From contig JAXIVH010000181.1 in assembly GCA_036785325.1 (NCBI GenBank), forward strand, positions 43,501 through 107,500: DNA of 64,000 bases, given 5' to 3'. The notes under the pieces are model-generated. The model did no database searches and was not told the DNA's origin. It saw only the letters and a list, made by a program, of their open reading frames with translations. The translations under genes and the position numbers were made by a program. Every line of letters starts with the position of its first letter. The first letter of the stretch is position 1. Origin of the DNA: Urophycis tenuis (lineage: Eukaryota > Chordata > Actinopteri > Gadiformes > Phycidae). Shown here piece after piece: positions 35,438 through 46,318 of the stretch.

Positions 35438-35693
35438 CCAATCAGTCGAAGCATTTATCAAGGCTGTGTTTACACCGTGGCGGTGTTTACGAGTGGAAAC
35501 CGGAAAAGCGATCTCCAGCAAATGTAGTTCGCGGACCAATCACAGCCAAAGCCAACGCGTTGGGACGGCGTCGCCTCGACGCGCGTCTAGAATTTGGGGA
35601 GGTGCACGTCGAGGACGTAAAGGGTCCGACGTGGGTCCGCCGTCCCAACGCGTCGCGTCGACGCGGAAGTATAAACGAAGCATAACCCAGCCT
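35030..35693. mobile_element. Harbinger-like MITE
   Basis: Ends AGGCTGG-TTTATGCTTC and its inverse GAAGCATAACCCAGCCT, flanked by TTA at 35027-35029 and 35694-35696, the PIF/Harbinger target duplication. It contains its own inverted repeat (about 35203-35237 against 35318-35349) and a (TA)n run at about 35364-35433, so another small element may sit inside. Confidence 0.8.
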
Positions 35694-35804
35694 TTAGACA
35701 GCAATAAGTAATAGTGTGATGGTGACTCTCAGTATAGCATTTTTTATTAGCCAACTTGAGCTAACAAAACGTTTTCTTTTTCTCTCATGTCCTGGAAGAT
35801 CAAG

Positions 35805-38800
35805 ATGATTGTCAGAGTGCAGTATAAAACAAAAAAGAAGTACATCAAAATTCCTGAAGCATGTTTTGAAACTTTCATCACTGAGGGTAAGTAAATATTG
35901 ATCCAGACTCATTAACCTGCAGTGAAAATGGCATGACATTTTCTATAACAGGTAGTTTTGAGCAAGCTCTGATTTGTCAATTGTTGTGCACGTTAAAAGA
36001 ACGGCTAGAGTTTCAGTTATACGTCTGCGGCACACTATGCCGCTGTAGCCCATGTGTGTGCCCTACATCGTTGTGAGCATTGATACTTGTGCGTTTTTTT
36101 TCTCAACTTTATTTAAACAAGCAGTTTACAACAATAGTCAAACAAGTAATTTACAAAACATGTCAAACAGTATCACATGACATAACGCATACATGGAAAC
36201 ATTCCAACAGATACAGTTGAAATATAAAAAGTAAAATTAAGACTGAATATAACACGTATAATTTGTGTTTATCTAGATAAATAACTAGATCTAACTATTT
36301 CTATCTATCATTCTAAATTTTAGTGATACTCGTTTGCTGCTGAGTTTGTGTTGCTCTGCAATTACACTACCAAACCACTAGTTTGCTACAGCCTAGGGTA
36401 TGCAATTACGTCAATCCTATGCTGTAGGTACGGTGTCGATTCGACGCAGAACCATAAATCAGCCTCGGGCCACATCACTAAATGTATCGCTAAGCCATTA
36501 CCTCTAGCCTCGAGTCTGTTTCGTTTCCATGCAATGTTAGCCAATTAGTATTAGCAAAGACTAAATGGAACCAAAACGGCCCAACTTCAACGTTCGATAT
36601 GTCGGTGGTAGCTTGGGTGTTTCCCCTGGTTTCGGCTTCGCGTCTATTAGCTAGGAGACTTTAGGGCCGATTTGTATTGGAGTTCCATATGTGTTAGGAG
36701 ATTTAGGTGACTTCCGCATACCATTCTTTAGAGCGGTGCAGTTGCTGTGCGACCCATCTCTTTTATGTAGAATATCTCTGTTATTAGCCTAACCAGGCCT
36801 ATTTTGAATCTCAGCCCAGCAGACGGTTGTGTCATGGGGTAGGGAGGGTGCTAGTCAGCTAGTGGAGAGCTAAGTACATTAGACTTACTTTCTGAGGGAA
36901 ATGAACTCGAGCTGAAAGCTTAAGTTTGAGAACAGCCCATATTTTTAAATATTTATGATATTGTTGATTATGATGGTTTGTCACATAATCCCAATCTTGC
37001 ACTTGATGCTGTTCTTTAATGTTATTGGTACTCCAGTGCAGTGTACGGACCTTGGCGCAGGCGCCTTGACCCTGCCACAGCACTGTAGTACCAATAACAA
37101 TATTAAGGAACAGCGTCTCATGTAAGATTGCTTAATTGAGGCAGTGTTAGTATAGTAGCCTAAGTGTCAGTAAAGTAGTCAGCTGTGTATGTCTTTCGTC
37201 TTCAATCCTTCTAGTGAAAGATAAGTTTGCCATACCTGAAGGCAACGTCTTTTCAGTGGAGGATGAGACTGGCACAGAGGTGGACAAAGACGTGTTTCCT
37301 GATGTACTCACTACAACTGGAATCTGCTTTGTCATCAAAGATCAACTGAGTGATAGTGATGAACTGAACATTAGTGACCTGAATGATAGTTCACTGAATG
37401 ACAGTGGTGGTAAGTAAGTCTCAGCAGCCATGATACCATGTCATAGTAGGGTAAACACAGGTGTAATTGATCAAATTAAAATGATGGTACTGTTCTATTT
37501 AGTGGCACAGCATTCCAGTAGTAGGCACAGACGAGAGCCACCACTTAGCCGCTCAAGCTGGTTTTGAAGCCATAGAAATCTAGAGTAGAAGTGTCAGAGA
37601 CTTCCATGATGGCCACATCCAATGAAATGGAGGAATATATTATTATGATATATTATTTTAATATTCATATTTGCTCACTTTCTTTTCCAGCTTCAGCCTC
37701 GGGTACAGATACACTTTCAGTCACATCGAGAAGCAGCAGCAGCGGCAGTGATTGGTACCGTGGTACTCTTAAACGCCTGAGAAGAGAGGAGGAGGCTTTG
37801 CAGGCTCCACAAGCTAAAGATGTGAGTGCATCAAAATGTCATGTAGATCTTGTTTTACATTTAGTCGTCTCTGGGGTGGATCTGTTTATATCCCTTGAGT
37901 CAGTGCAGAGAAATCCATGGGTTGTCTTGCCCCTTTTGTCACAGTAGAACATGAGCTCTGCACCTGAATCAACAGTTCTATAAGAAAAACTTGCACTAAT
38001 GCATCTTACTAATCGGCAATGAAAGGTCATTTTGGGAGTTGTTTGGTCGAGTTGTTTTGGGAATATGGGTATTAAGTTTGGAAAGCAACAATGAGTACCT
38101 TTTTGAAATGATTTAGCTTGTTTTTAATTGAATGAAAACTGGAGCTGTCCACCTCTGTCTTAATCTGATTACAAATCTGAGTGTGGCGCTCCATATAACA
38201 GCAGGCAATGCACTATTATCCACATTGTCATCATTGTGGTAATTTTTAAGTGACATGTCTACATGTCTTGAGCATATCAGTAGTGTGAGATTTTTTAACA
38301 GCCAATACCGTTTAAGACCAGCAGGGCAGATTGCTCAAGCATTCAATGCTTACATAACCACTTGTATTTGTTTTTGTTTTAAGCTGATAAAACAGATTCT
38401 GCTGACCAAACCAGGTGGAAGTGATGTGCTGGAGGAGTACGAGGAGAAGGGAACAATTAGCCCTGGCACAAGGAAAGTGATGGTGAACATTCTGGTCGCG
38501 GATATGGTGGAGAGAGAGGGGTAACATTTCCTTTTTTAATAACTTTGCATGAAATTGGCGTGTCAGTTGGTGTGGATGTAGTTGATAATTGGTATAACTA
38601 TATGTTCTTAAACTCAGCTGATTACCATTGGTGTGTAAATGGAGAGGACGCTGTATGTTTGCCGCTGCTTTGTGTGTAAAAGACCATTGTAAAGTGCTTT
38701 GGGTGTCTTGAAAGGTGCAAGGTCTTTTTTATTATTGGTCTTAAATTATGAGATTTTTGCTCTTCAGGAGAATCCCCCAGCGATTGACCAAAGAGAAATA

Positions 38801-40814
38801 TGCACTTGGAATTATTAGCCTGTTTCCGTCGCTCCGAGATCCACATGGGAAGACAGGATATGTAAGTTATTCCTTTTTATCATTAAAGTGCTATATAGCC
38901 TGGTGGCTGAGTCAGTAAACTAATGGCTTGTGGCCAATTTATACTTCTGTGTCGAATCGACACCGTACCTACGGCGTAGGCTCTGCATAGACCCGACGTA
39001 GAAGTATAAATCAAGCCTTGGTGCATGATTCTTTTCTATGCTTTGAAATCTATGGAATTTTGTTAAAGAACAGGCCACTGAAATGTGAGAATTCCAATAG
39101 ATTCACTGGCAATTTGATTTGCTCTTTTTGGTCAGGAGCATTTTTACGATGGTCAGAAAGGTGGTGGGTTTCTATCGTGGCGACTGAAGTCCGTTCAGAG
39201 AGTGACACGACTTTCTGGGAGGGTCAAGGATTCAAGAAAGGAAGAGAACGGAGGCCCCATGCTGAGGAGAGAGATCCGCATACGCCACCGTGATGACCAA
39301 CCTGATGACCAGAGATGTCAAGAAATAATATCTTTGATGAATCACACAAACGACAGAGAAATCATCATGACAAATATGAGAGAGACACTGGAGTATAGAC
39401 AGCGCCTTGTCCATGATCCCGACCAATCCTCCACTGTCCTTTCAGTCTTCCCACGGCTACTGGACACTAAAGGATTGGTAATATTTTGTTACTCTTATTT
39501 TACTTATGTTTTATAATATTGCAGTTTCTTTTCAGGTTGAAATGATCTACACATGTGAATTTGGAATCACCAGTAGTCGTTAATTGATGGTTCTCCTTCT
39601 CTTTTTTTCTCTAATGTGTTATAGATTCTCCAAGACTTCAGACTCCTGTTTGGGTCAGAAACTCCATCCAAACTACTGGAAAAGTGGACGACCTCCTTCA
39701 AAACAAAGGTCATCGAACAGGCCGAAATGCTGACTTCCACACCTCTGCTGACACGCTTGTTGATGTCTGCCAAGAATGAAAGGGATGATGAACAATCACT
39801 AGAATCACCAGGTATAAATAGCATGTCATGTGTCACATTGCCTATGTATTATTGTCACTAACCTATGAAAGACTAAAAGGAGTGTATGACACAATGTGGA
39901 AATTACATGCTACACTGGAATTGCATGATTTTCTTACATGCGCTATGAACTGTTGAACCTTATACAGATGAATAAAACAATAGATCATTGTACTCCGTTC
40001 TTACAGAGTGGGACAGTGATATGGCCTCCTTCCTGCTTCTTCTGCACCTCCTGTCACCTCAGCCTGTGGGAAGGAAGAGAACCCAGAAGATCAGTGTAGC
40101 CCAGGCCATAGACCACCTGGTGGTATTTCACAAGGTATGTCGTTGATTTAAAAATGTTTTTGATGGTGAAGTTTACTGTGCTTAATGATTTTAAAGAAAT
40201 CCATGGGTCAAGGTGTGTACCATGTTACTGTAGCACCTGAGGAACATTTTCACAGCTTGACTACTTCATGAAATTAGATGGTCATCTTAATTTCTCGTCC
40301 TACATTATTGGATTAAGTGATTAATCAGGTGTGTCTGATCATTGAGCTACAGTCAGGCACACCTGATTAATCACTTCATCTGATAGTAGAGTACATGGAA
40401 ATAAAGATGCAAACCTGAGTTCAGGAAATGGTGGAGCCGATTCATGCTAATGGAACATTTGAAAGTATTTATTTTGCTTGCCTTGTCCTTTAGTCCTGTA
40501 GGAGTCTGGATGAGCACCTTGAGAGGGGGGAGAATCGCCAGCCATATCTTCTCGCTTCAGGGACAGGCAAGGGCGCCATCAGCAGTTTCTTCATCGTGAT
40601 CGACAAGAAGCTCATCCCCTGTGAGGCCACCACTTCCTTGGCAGCAGTTGATGAACTTTTTAAACTCCACTTTGTCTTTAGCATCAGCTATGATCCAGCT
40701 CTCAAAGGCATGTACACATTCCTACAAACAACAGTATACAACATAGATCCTGACACCACCAGCGAGAGCCCCAAGGTCAAAGAGCTGAGAACAAAGATTT
40801 TGAGCAATGTATAA
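35805..40814 (+). CDS. Spliced 538-aa protein with PB1-like N-terminus, carried by the CACTA element
   Basis: Nine exons: 35805-35886, 37215-37409, 37691-37821, 38384-38520, 38768-38861, 39136-39477, 39625-39811, 40007-40134, 40494-40814. All GT-AG junctions are in phase, total 1617 nt, no internal stop. The N-terminus MIVRVQYKTKKKYIKIPEAC through IPEGNVFSVEDETGTEVDKD resembles a PB1/CIDE-N ubiquitin-like fold. A Ser-rich linker and a long helical region follow. Similar multi-copy fish proteins are, from memory, often auto-named 'sterile alpha motif domain-containing protein 3-like'. It lies fully between the CACTA ends, so it is probably an element-encoded accessory protein. Function unknown. 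Its stop overlaps the start of the transposase frame by 8 bp. Confidence 0.8.
37006..37115. repeat. Long perfect-loop hairpin (palindromic MITE or pre-miRNA-like)
   Basis: Two arms of about 52 nt meet almost without a loop at GGCGCAGGCGCC (about 37054-37065). The left arm GCTGTTCTTTAATGTTATTG mirrors the right arm CAATAACAATATTAAGGAAC with only a few mismatches. It sits in intron 1 of the PB1-like gene. Confidence 0.8.
38921..39020. mobile_element. Short Harbinger-type MITE remnant
   Basis: Ends resemble CTTGTGGCCAATTTATACTT and its inverse AAGTATAAATCAAGCC, similar in style to the element at 35030. Intronic. A related piece with GTCGATTCGACGCAGAA lies near 36430. No clear TSD seen. Confidence 0.5.
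40314..40376. repeat. Imperfect palindrome in intron
   Basis: AAGTGATTAATCAGGTGTG on the left mirrors CACACCTGATTAATCACTT on the right, separated by a loop of about 20 nt. Stable hairpin, probably a miniature element. Confidence 0.8.
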
Positions 40815-43258
40815 GTGTTACATTTGCAGACTGTGGTTTGGTATGCCTGTCTCTCTAACTCGACACCTTAAGCTTGTTCATGGCTTGTATCCAGGGAAAC
40901 AATTTAATTTGATATGTGCTCAGGGGGGCTGTTCATTACAGTTCAAAAGTTTTTTAGGTTTTAGAAAACACTTATATAACTACCATAAGGAGAGAGATCG
41001 GAGAGATGGCGTATCAAGCAATAGTTCTTCGTCGCCAGCTGAACAAGCTGTTAATGTTAGGGAAGACATTTTATACGCTGTCAATTCCCACACTGATCAA
41101 GATTTGCCAAATCAGCAAGCTAGTGGGTCTGCAGCTAATATTTCGAAAGATCAATCTAAAGAAATGTGTGCATCTATTATAGCAAAGTTACAGGGTAGTG
41201 GTGTTGCTAATAATGTAATCTTGTCTGTTGTGGAAAGCATGGAGGAGTATGTGGATGAAGTTCACACAAATCTGAAGGAACAAGTGTTGAATGTAGTGCC
41301 TCCTGATAATCTCAGTAGAAGCGCTGTTGAGGACGTTTTCAAAAATGTACATAATACTTTTACAGACTTCAATACAGATAGTAAATGGAGGAAATATTTC
41401 AGTCACAAATGGGGGGTTGTCGAACCAGTTGAGGTGCACTTGGGTGTTCGATACGACACAAAAAGAAACAAAGTGTCTGGAATGTATGAACAGGTACCAG
41501 TGAACGACACTTTCATTTATGTTCCCATCTTGAAGACTTTAGAGTTTATTTTCAGAAACGAGGAATTATGTCAACACATTCATGTAACAGACCATAGTGA
41601 TATGTATCAAGACTTTTCTGATGGACTCTATTATAAAACACATCCTTTGTATTCTGTGCACAGTAATGCACTCCAAATCCAAATTTATTACGATGATTTT
41701 GAAACGGCTAACCCATTAGGGTCCAAACAAGGCATACATAAACTTGGATGGTTCTATTTCACACTTCGTAATCTACCACCGCGTCTGAATTCTTCTCTAA
41801 TGAATATCCATCTAATTTCATTGTTTCATTCTCAAGATAGTAAAAAGTATGGCATTGACAGAATACTTACTCCATTAGTTGACGATATCAAAAAACTTGA
41901 ACAGGGAATGAAAGTGTCATTTGCTGAGCTATCCATCTATGGCACCATTGCACAGATTACAGGTGACAATCTAGGTTTAAATGGACTCCTTGGATATGTG
42001 GAATCTTTCAGTGCAAGCCATTACTGTAGAATGTGCCTTACTGACTGAAAACAACAGCTCAGAGTCTCTTCACTGAGGACGATCCACGGATGATTAAACG
42101 TACAAAATTGTCAAATGAGGAACATTACAGTCATCTCATTCAAAACCCAAGTGAAGGCCATTGTTATGGTATCAAACGTAATAGTATACTAAACACCTTG
42201 ACATACTTTAATGTATGTGATAACTTTGTTTTTGACATAATGCATGACATCTTAGAAGGTGTCGCACAATATGAAGTCAAGCTGCTTTTTCTATATTTGA
42301 GTGACAATTTTATTTCCCGTGAAGGCATCCTCCAAAGAGTGTATGCATTCAACTATGGCTATCTGGACAAAAAGAACCGTCCAACAAGGATAAACATTGA
42401 TCAGACTGGTAATGGTATTGGACTCAATGCCAGTCAATCTCTATGTCTCATTAGGAACATTCCGCTCATATTGGGCGATGTAGTTCCTGAGGGTAACAGA
42501 CACTGGTACTTACTTTTGCTACTGTTGCACATTATCAATATTGTATTTTCGCCCCGCATTACTGAGGGAATGACATTTTTTTTGAAACACCTTATAGCAG
42601 AGCATCATAGTTTGTTCACAGAGCTGTATCCACTGAATAATCTCATTCCAAAACATCATTTCATGATACACTATCCTGCATGTATTCGCCAAATTGGTCC
42701 GTTGGTACATGTGTGGACAATGAGATACGAAGCGAAACACAAGTTCTTTAAATCAAGCATAAAAAATTTAACATAACTAAATCCCTGGCAAAGAAACACC
42801 AACTAGCCATTGCATACCATTGGGAATCCCTTGCTATTAAAGGCATTGAATCTGGGCCTGTTAAAACTGAACTGTTGAATGATCTTGAACATGGAGAGAT
42901 TATTTCTGATTATTTGCAGCTTGCTGTGTCCACTGATGTGACTGTTACACCTTGGGTCAAATGGCAGGGTATGGAGTATCGCACTGGTCTTGTTGTTTGC
43001 TTAGATTTAATGGATGAGATACCAGTGTTTGGCCAGATTGACTGCATTTTTCTTTTTAGAGGTGAAATTTATTTTTTGTTTTTTGACATGGAAAGTGTAT
43101 TTGTTGAGCATCTTCATGCCTATCATATTGTTAAGCAGGATAGTCGATCACTCATAAAACCTGATGCACTGCAGTTCCATAAGCCGTTTGATCTGCAGAT
43201 GTCTGCAAGTGGCAATGACACCTGTTTTTATGTTGTCTTGGACAGCTATGTGCTCTAG
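40807..43258 (+). pseudogene. CACTA-type transposase with C2H2 fingers, two frameshifts
   Basis: Three abutting frames form one protein of about 815 residues. 40807-42048 begins with a C2H2 finger (MYKCYICRLWFGMPVSLTRH, LKLVHG) and a second one (CAQGGCSLQFKSFLGFRKHL, YNYH). 42050-42776 carries FVFDIMHDILEGVAQYEVKL and WTMRYEAKHKFFK, which I read as the D and E parts of a CACTA-like DDE core. The C-terminal frame runs to 43258. Frame breaks lie near 42046 (TGACTGAAAAC) and at the A6 run near 42758-42763. The ATG overlaps the stop of the upstream PB1-like gene (ATGTATAA). Without the breaks the element would look complete. Superfamily is inferred from termini plus motifs. Confidence 0.72.
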
Positions 43259-43303
43259 GCCTTATTTTCTTTCTTTTCAGACAAATAGACAACAGCCACT
43301 TAA

Positions 43304-44190
43304 AGTGATGTTTCGGAGTGAAATTCACCCTGAGGTAATTTACACCAATAGTCATGCTAAATACCCCCTCGGATGCATTTTTAGCGACGGTCAATATTTA
43401 TCAAGTTTAGGGTTATCAGCCGAAAGACTTCGTACTGGAGTGCCGTACAGTGTGTATATCTCGTCAATGACTCTACTAATAATGCATGGATTGTTACCCA
43501 ACTTCTGTAGTAGTACATATATGGTCTGTACTCACAAAATGAGGCATTTTAAAGTTTGTAAGTACACCAGGAGTTTATTTAAAAGAGCACTTTTCTGATA
43601 GCTTCAACTAGCTGTTGTTAAGGCTACCGCTGCGTCAACGTCTCTTCCGTCTTTCCGGATAAGTTCGTAAAAGTCCTCTTCAAAACTCAAGTGTAAGGAA
43701 AAAGTTAGTGAATTCAACACTCCATCTAATTTCAAGTATTCAATTATTCCAGTTGTCAATACATTTCGATGGAGTGTTGAATTCACTAACCTTTTCCTTA
43801 CACTTGTGAGTTTTGAAGAGGACTTTAACGAACTTATCCGGAAAGACGGAAGAGACGTCGACGCAGCGGTAGCCTTAGCAACAGGTAGTTGAAGCTATCA
43901 GAAAAGTGCTCTTTTAAATAAACCACTGGTGTACTTACAAACTTTAAAATGCATCATTTTGTGAGTAGAGACCATATATGTACTACTACAGAAGTTGGGT
44001 AACAATCCATGCATTATTAGTAGTCATTGACGAGATGTACCCACTGTACGGCACTCCAGTACGAAGTCTTTCGGCTGATAACCCTAAACTTGATAAATAT
44101 TGACCGTCGCTAAAAATGCATCGGAGGGGGTATTTAGCATGACTATTGGTGTAAATTACCTCAGGGTGAATTTCACCCCGAACCATCACT
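43304..44190. mobile_element. Foldback (long inverted repeat) element flanked by TTAA
   Basis: Two arms of about 430 bp, mirror images with small differences, meet near 43750. Outer ends AGTGATG...CATCACT with TTAA at 43300-43303 and 44191-44194. A partial copy (one arm) is found at 54548-55050. The ends are palindromic, so TTAA could be target duplication or part of the repeat. Confidence 0.8.
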
Positions 44191-44195
44191 TTAAC

Positions 44196-44800
44196 AGTGT
44201 GCAAATAGGGGCTCCCATGTGTCTAATTTGTGTCAAGTGTTACTAATATACTTGAATATGGCATGCCTTGTACAGCTAGGCCTAATTTCAGTTAAACTTT
44301 TCTGTGAAATGGTGCATTTCTGCCACAAATAAAAGATGTCTGAAATGATTTATTGAAATTCAACCCTTCTTTGTTGTACATCATAACACTTTCAATTCAT
44401 TTTCAAATCTCAGGGGGGTGTGGTTAATGTGCATTCAACACCAGCCAAGTGTACATGTGGATAAGATTTATCACTACAGTAGTGTTATTCTACACCTAAA
44501 GGAGTGTAAAATTCCAACATTATTAGTGAACATTTTTAACTCTTATAAAGTGTTGAGCTACACCAGTACAGTGTAAAATTGCAACACTGTTGTAGTGTTT
44601 CATTGGGAGTGGGTGTTCAGTGTTGGTGTTCACATCTTACACTCTTAGTGTTAGTGGAGTAACACTGTTACAGTGTTATATTTTCAACACTTTGGAAAGT
44701 GTTAATCTAACACTTTGCTGGTGGTTTCCATATAAACTCTTTAAAAGTGTTAAAATAAACTCCAAGGGTGTTAAAATTTTTATTTCGAATTTGCTGTGCA
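44196..44800 (+). repeat. CACTA-element right subterminal repeats
   Basis: About a dozen GTGTT/AACAC hexamer-like repeats between 44480 and 44790 (for example AGTGTTGAGCTACACC, TTACAGTGTTATATT, AAAAGTGTTAAAATAAA) with no coding potential. Likely transposase-binding region. Confidence 0.65.
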
Positions 44801-45171
44801 GTGATCCCAATGAAGACCCCCTAGCATGGTGGCGTAACAACCAGGGGAGATTTCCCTTACTTTCTACAGTCGCGCGCAAGTATATGTGTATTTGCGCAAC
44901 AAGCTTCATCACCCCTCTCAGATCCTGTCTCAAACCACATAAGGTTAATATGCTGGTTTTCCTTGCGCGTAACAAGGACATGATCGATGTATAAATCATC
45001 GTCTTTTGTGTGTGTGTGTGAATGTGAAATTGTAGTGCCTGGTATATTTAATTTTGCATATTTAATTTTAAAAAAACAAAACGGGCACTTGTTTCTTGTT
45101 TGTTTCAATAAGATGCTGCATTTAAAAGTTCAGCCTTCTCCCGAATTTTTGTTATTTTTCTGTGCCGTTAC

Positions 45172-46318
45172 TAGCCTGGCTGACGCGTCCACATCTCGAT
45201 GAGATGGTGGTCTGGGAACTAGGGGCCTCATTTACTAACAGAATTGCGTCCATTTCTAGCGTAATTTGCGGGTAAAATAGGCGCAAAAACATGGAACCGT
45301 ATTTACTAACGTGGCGCAACGGGGTAAATGCGCAAATAGCCTGCCTCTGAAGAGGCGATAGGCAAGTTGCGCATCCCGCCTCATATATATGCATAAATGG
45401 GAGTGTATCAGGGGAAGTGGGAGTGAATCGCAAAGAAATGGGAGGCAACGCGTTAAATGCGCCTTATTATGTATTGCGTGGTATTTACTAAGATTGCCTG
45501 AGAAGTGCGCAACTCGAATTGGAGCGCAAATCTCCGCCTCATAAAAGCAGGTGTAAACCAGGAAGCGGGTTTTGCTTGAGCCTGTAAACAAGGACATGGC
45601 AGCTGTTGTAAGAGCAAGAAGAAGACACCGACAAAGGCACCGCGCCGATCAGCGACCAGGAAGTGGTCGCTGATCGGCGCGGAACTTTTGTTTTCTTTTT
45701 CTTGGATCGTCCATGGTTACGCAAACACGCAGACCCATTCTCCCTTCTTTTAACGGTGCGCTAATTACACTAGGGCGGAGTATGGCGCTGATTGCCTGAT
45801 GAAGTACGGGTTTGATAAATACAACGTAAAGTGCGGTGACGAATGCTGCGCAAATAACGGCTCGGCGCTGGCGCAGATTACGCTGCGGTCGCAAATGTTA
45901 GTAAATGAGGCCCTAGGTGTGCATTTTCTCGTATTTGAGGCGTGGTTTACGAATGCCTAGAGCCGTTTATTGGGCGCTACGAATGTCTATCAAATGGCGT
46001 CTGGTTCTTCACATGCTGCTTTGCGCGCGATTCATAGCCAATTGCTACTAAAAATTAGCTACTAAAATTACATTAATTGCTACAAAAGCTACTTAATACA
46101 CTTTCTAAGGCTGCATCGAACGGTAACGTTGTGTCCGCTGCCATGTTGGATTACACGCTACAAGCTTCGGTGTCGCGCATAGACGTCTTCATCGTCTTGC
46201 TGCCCCCCGTTCTGTGATTGGTTCCCTAACTCAGGGGAAAATAAGGGCGGTGGTTTCCAGGCTGTCTTTGCAGTGAGAATGAAATCGCGCGCAAAGCAGC
46301 ATGGGAATTCCCAGGCTA
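45172..46318. mobile_element. Small DNA element with 9-bp TSD in the hAT 3' region
   Basis: Ends TAGCCTGG and CCAGGCTA are flanked by identical TGCCGTTAC at 45163-45171 and 46319-46327. A 9-bp TSD suggests MuDR-like, but hAT with 8 bp plus chance identity is possible. It holds no transposase. A Harbinger-like MITE interrupts it, leaving about 450 bp of its own. Confidence 0.75.
45223..45913. mobile_element. Harbinger-like MITE nested in the 9-bp-TSD element
   Basis: Ends GGGCCTCATTTACTAAC and GTTAGTAAATGAGGCCC, flanked by TAG at 45220-45222 and 45914-45916. The terminal sequence is typical, from memory, of vertebrate Harbinger MITEs. The interior has an inverted copy of CGCGCCGATCAGCGACC around 45640-45680. 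Confidence 0.78.

Larger units (their letters stand above)
34067..44805 (+). mobile_element. CACTA/EnSpm-like DNA transposon inside hAT, 10.7 kb
   Basis: Left end CACTGCAAATT, right end GCAGTG followed by AT, giving inverted CACTGC termini. Flanking CCCA occurs at 34063-34066 and 44806-44809 and reads as a 3-4-bp TSD. Removing the element restores hAT frame EEP-NEDP. Both ends carry clusters of GTGTTA/AGTGTT subterminal repeats, dense at 44490-44790, as expected for CACTA elements. It carries two gene units. The termini are imperfect, so the exact ends may shift by 1-2 bp. Confidence 0.75.
32128..44994 (+). pseudogene. hAT transposase, interrupted and frameshifted
   Basis: Exon 1 (32128 to about 33115) has a BED zinc finger (CKICGKKVQVKRGNTTNLRA, HLTSYHP) and then the hAT RNase H-like domain. 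The reading frame shifts near 32685 at a T6 run, and frame 2 resumes at TTDMWSSVNMTPYM. A GT-AG intron runs from about 33116 to 33423, and exon 2 starts at DCPTRWGS. The dimerisation region is cut after LQEEP by the CACTA insertion at 34067 and resumes at 44806 with NEDPLAWWRNNQGRFPLL and KPHKVNMLVFLARNKDMID, then stop. The element is non-functional as it stands. Confidence 0.88.

Noticed and set aside
41188..42740. Minus-strand open frames across the CACTA transposase
   Set aside because: Antisense shadows; the plus strand carries the zinc fingers and DDE-like motifs.
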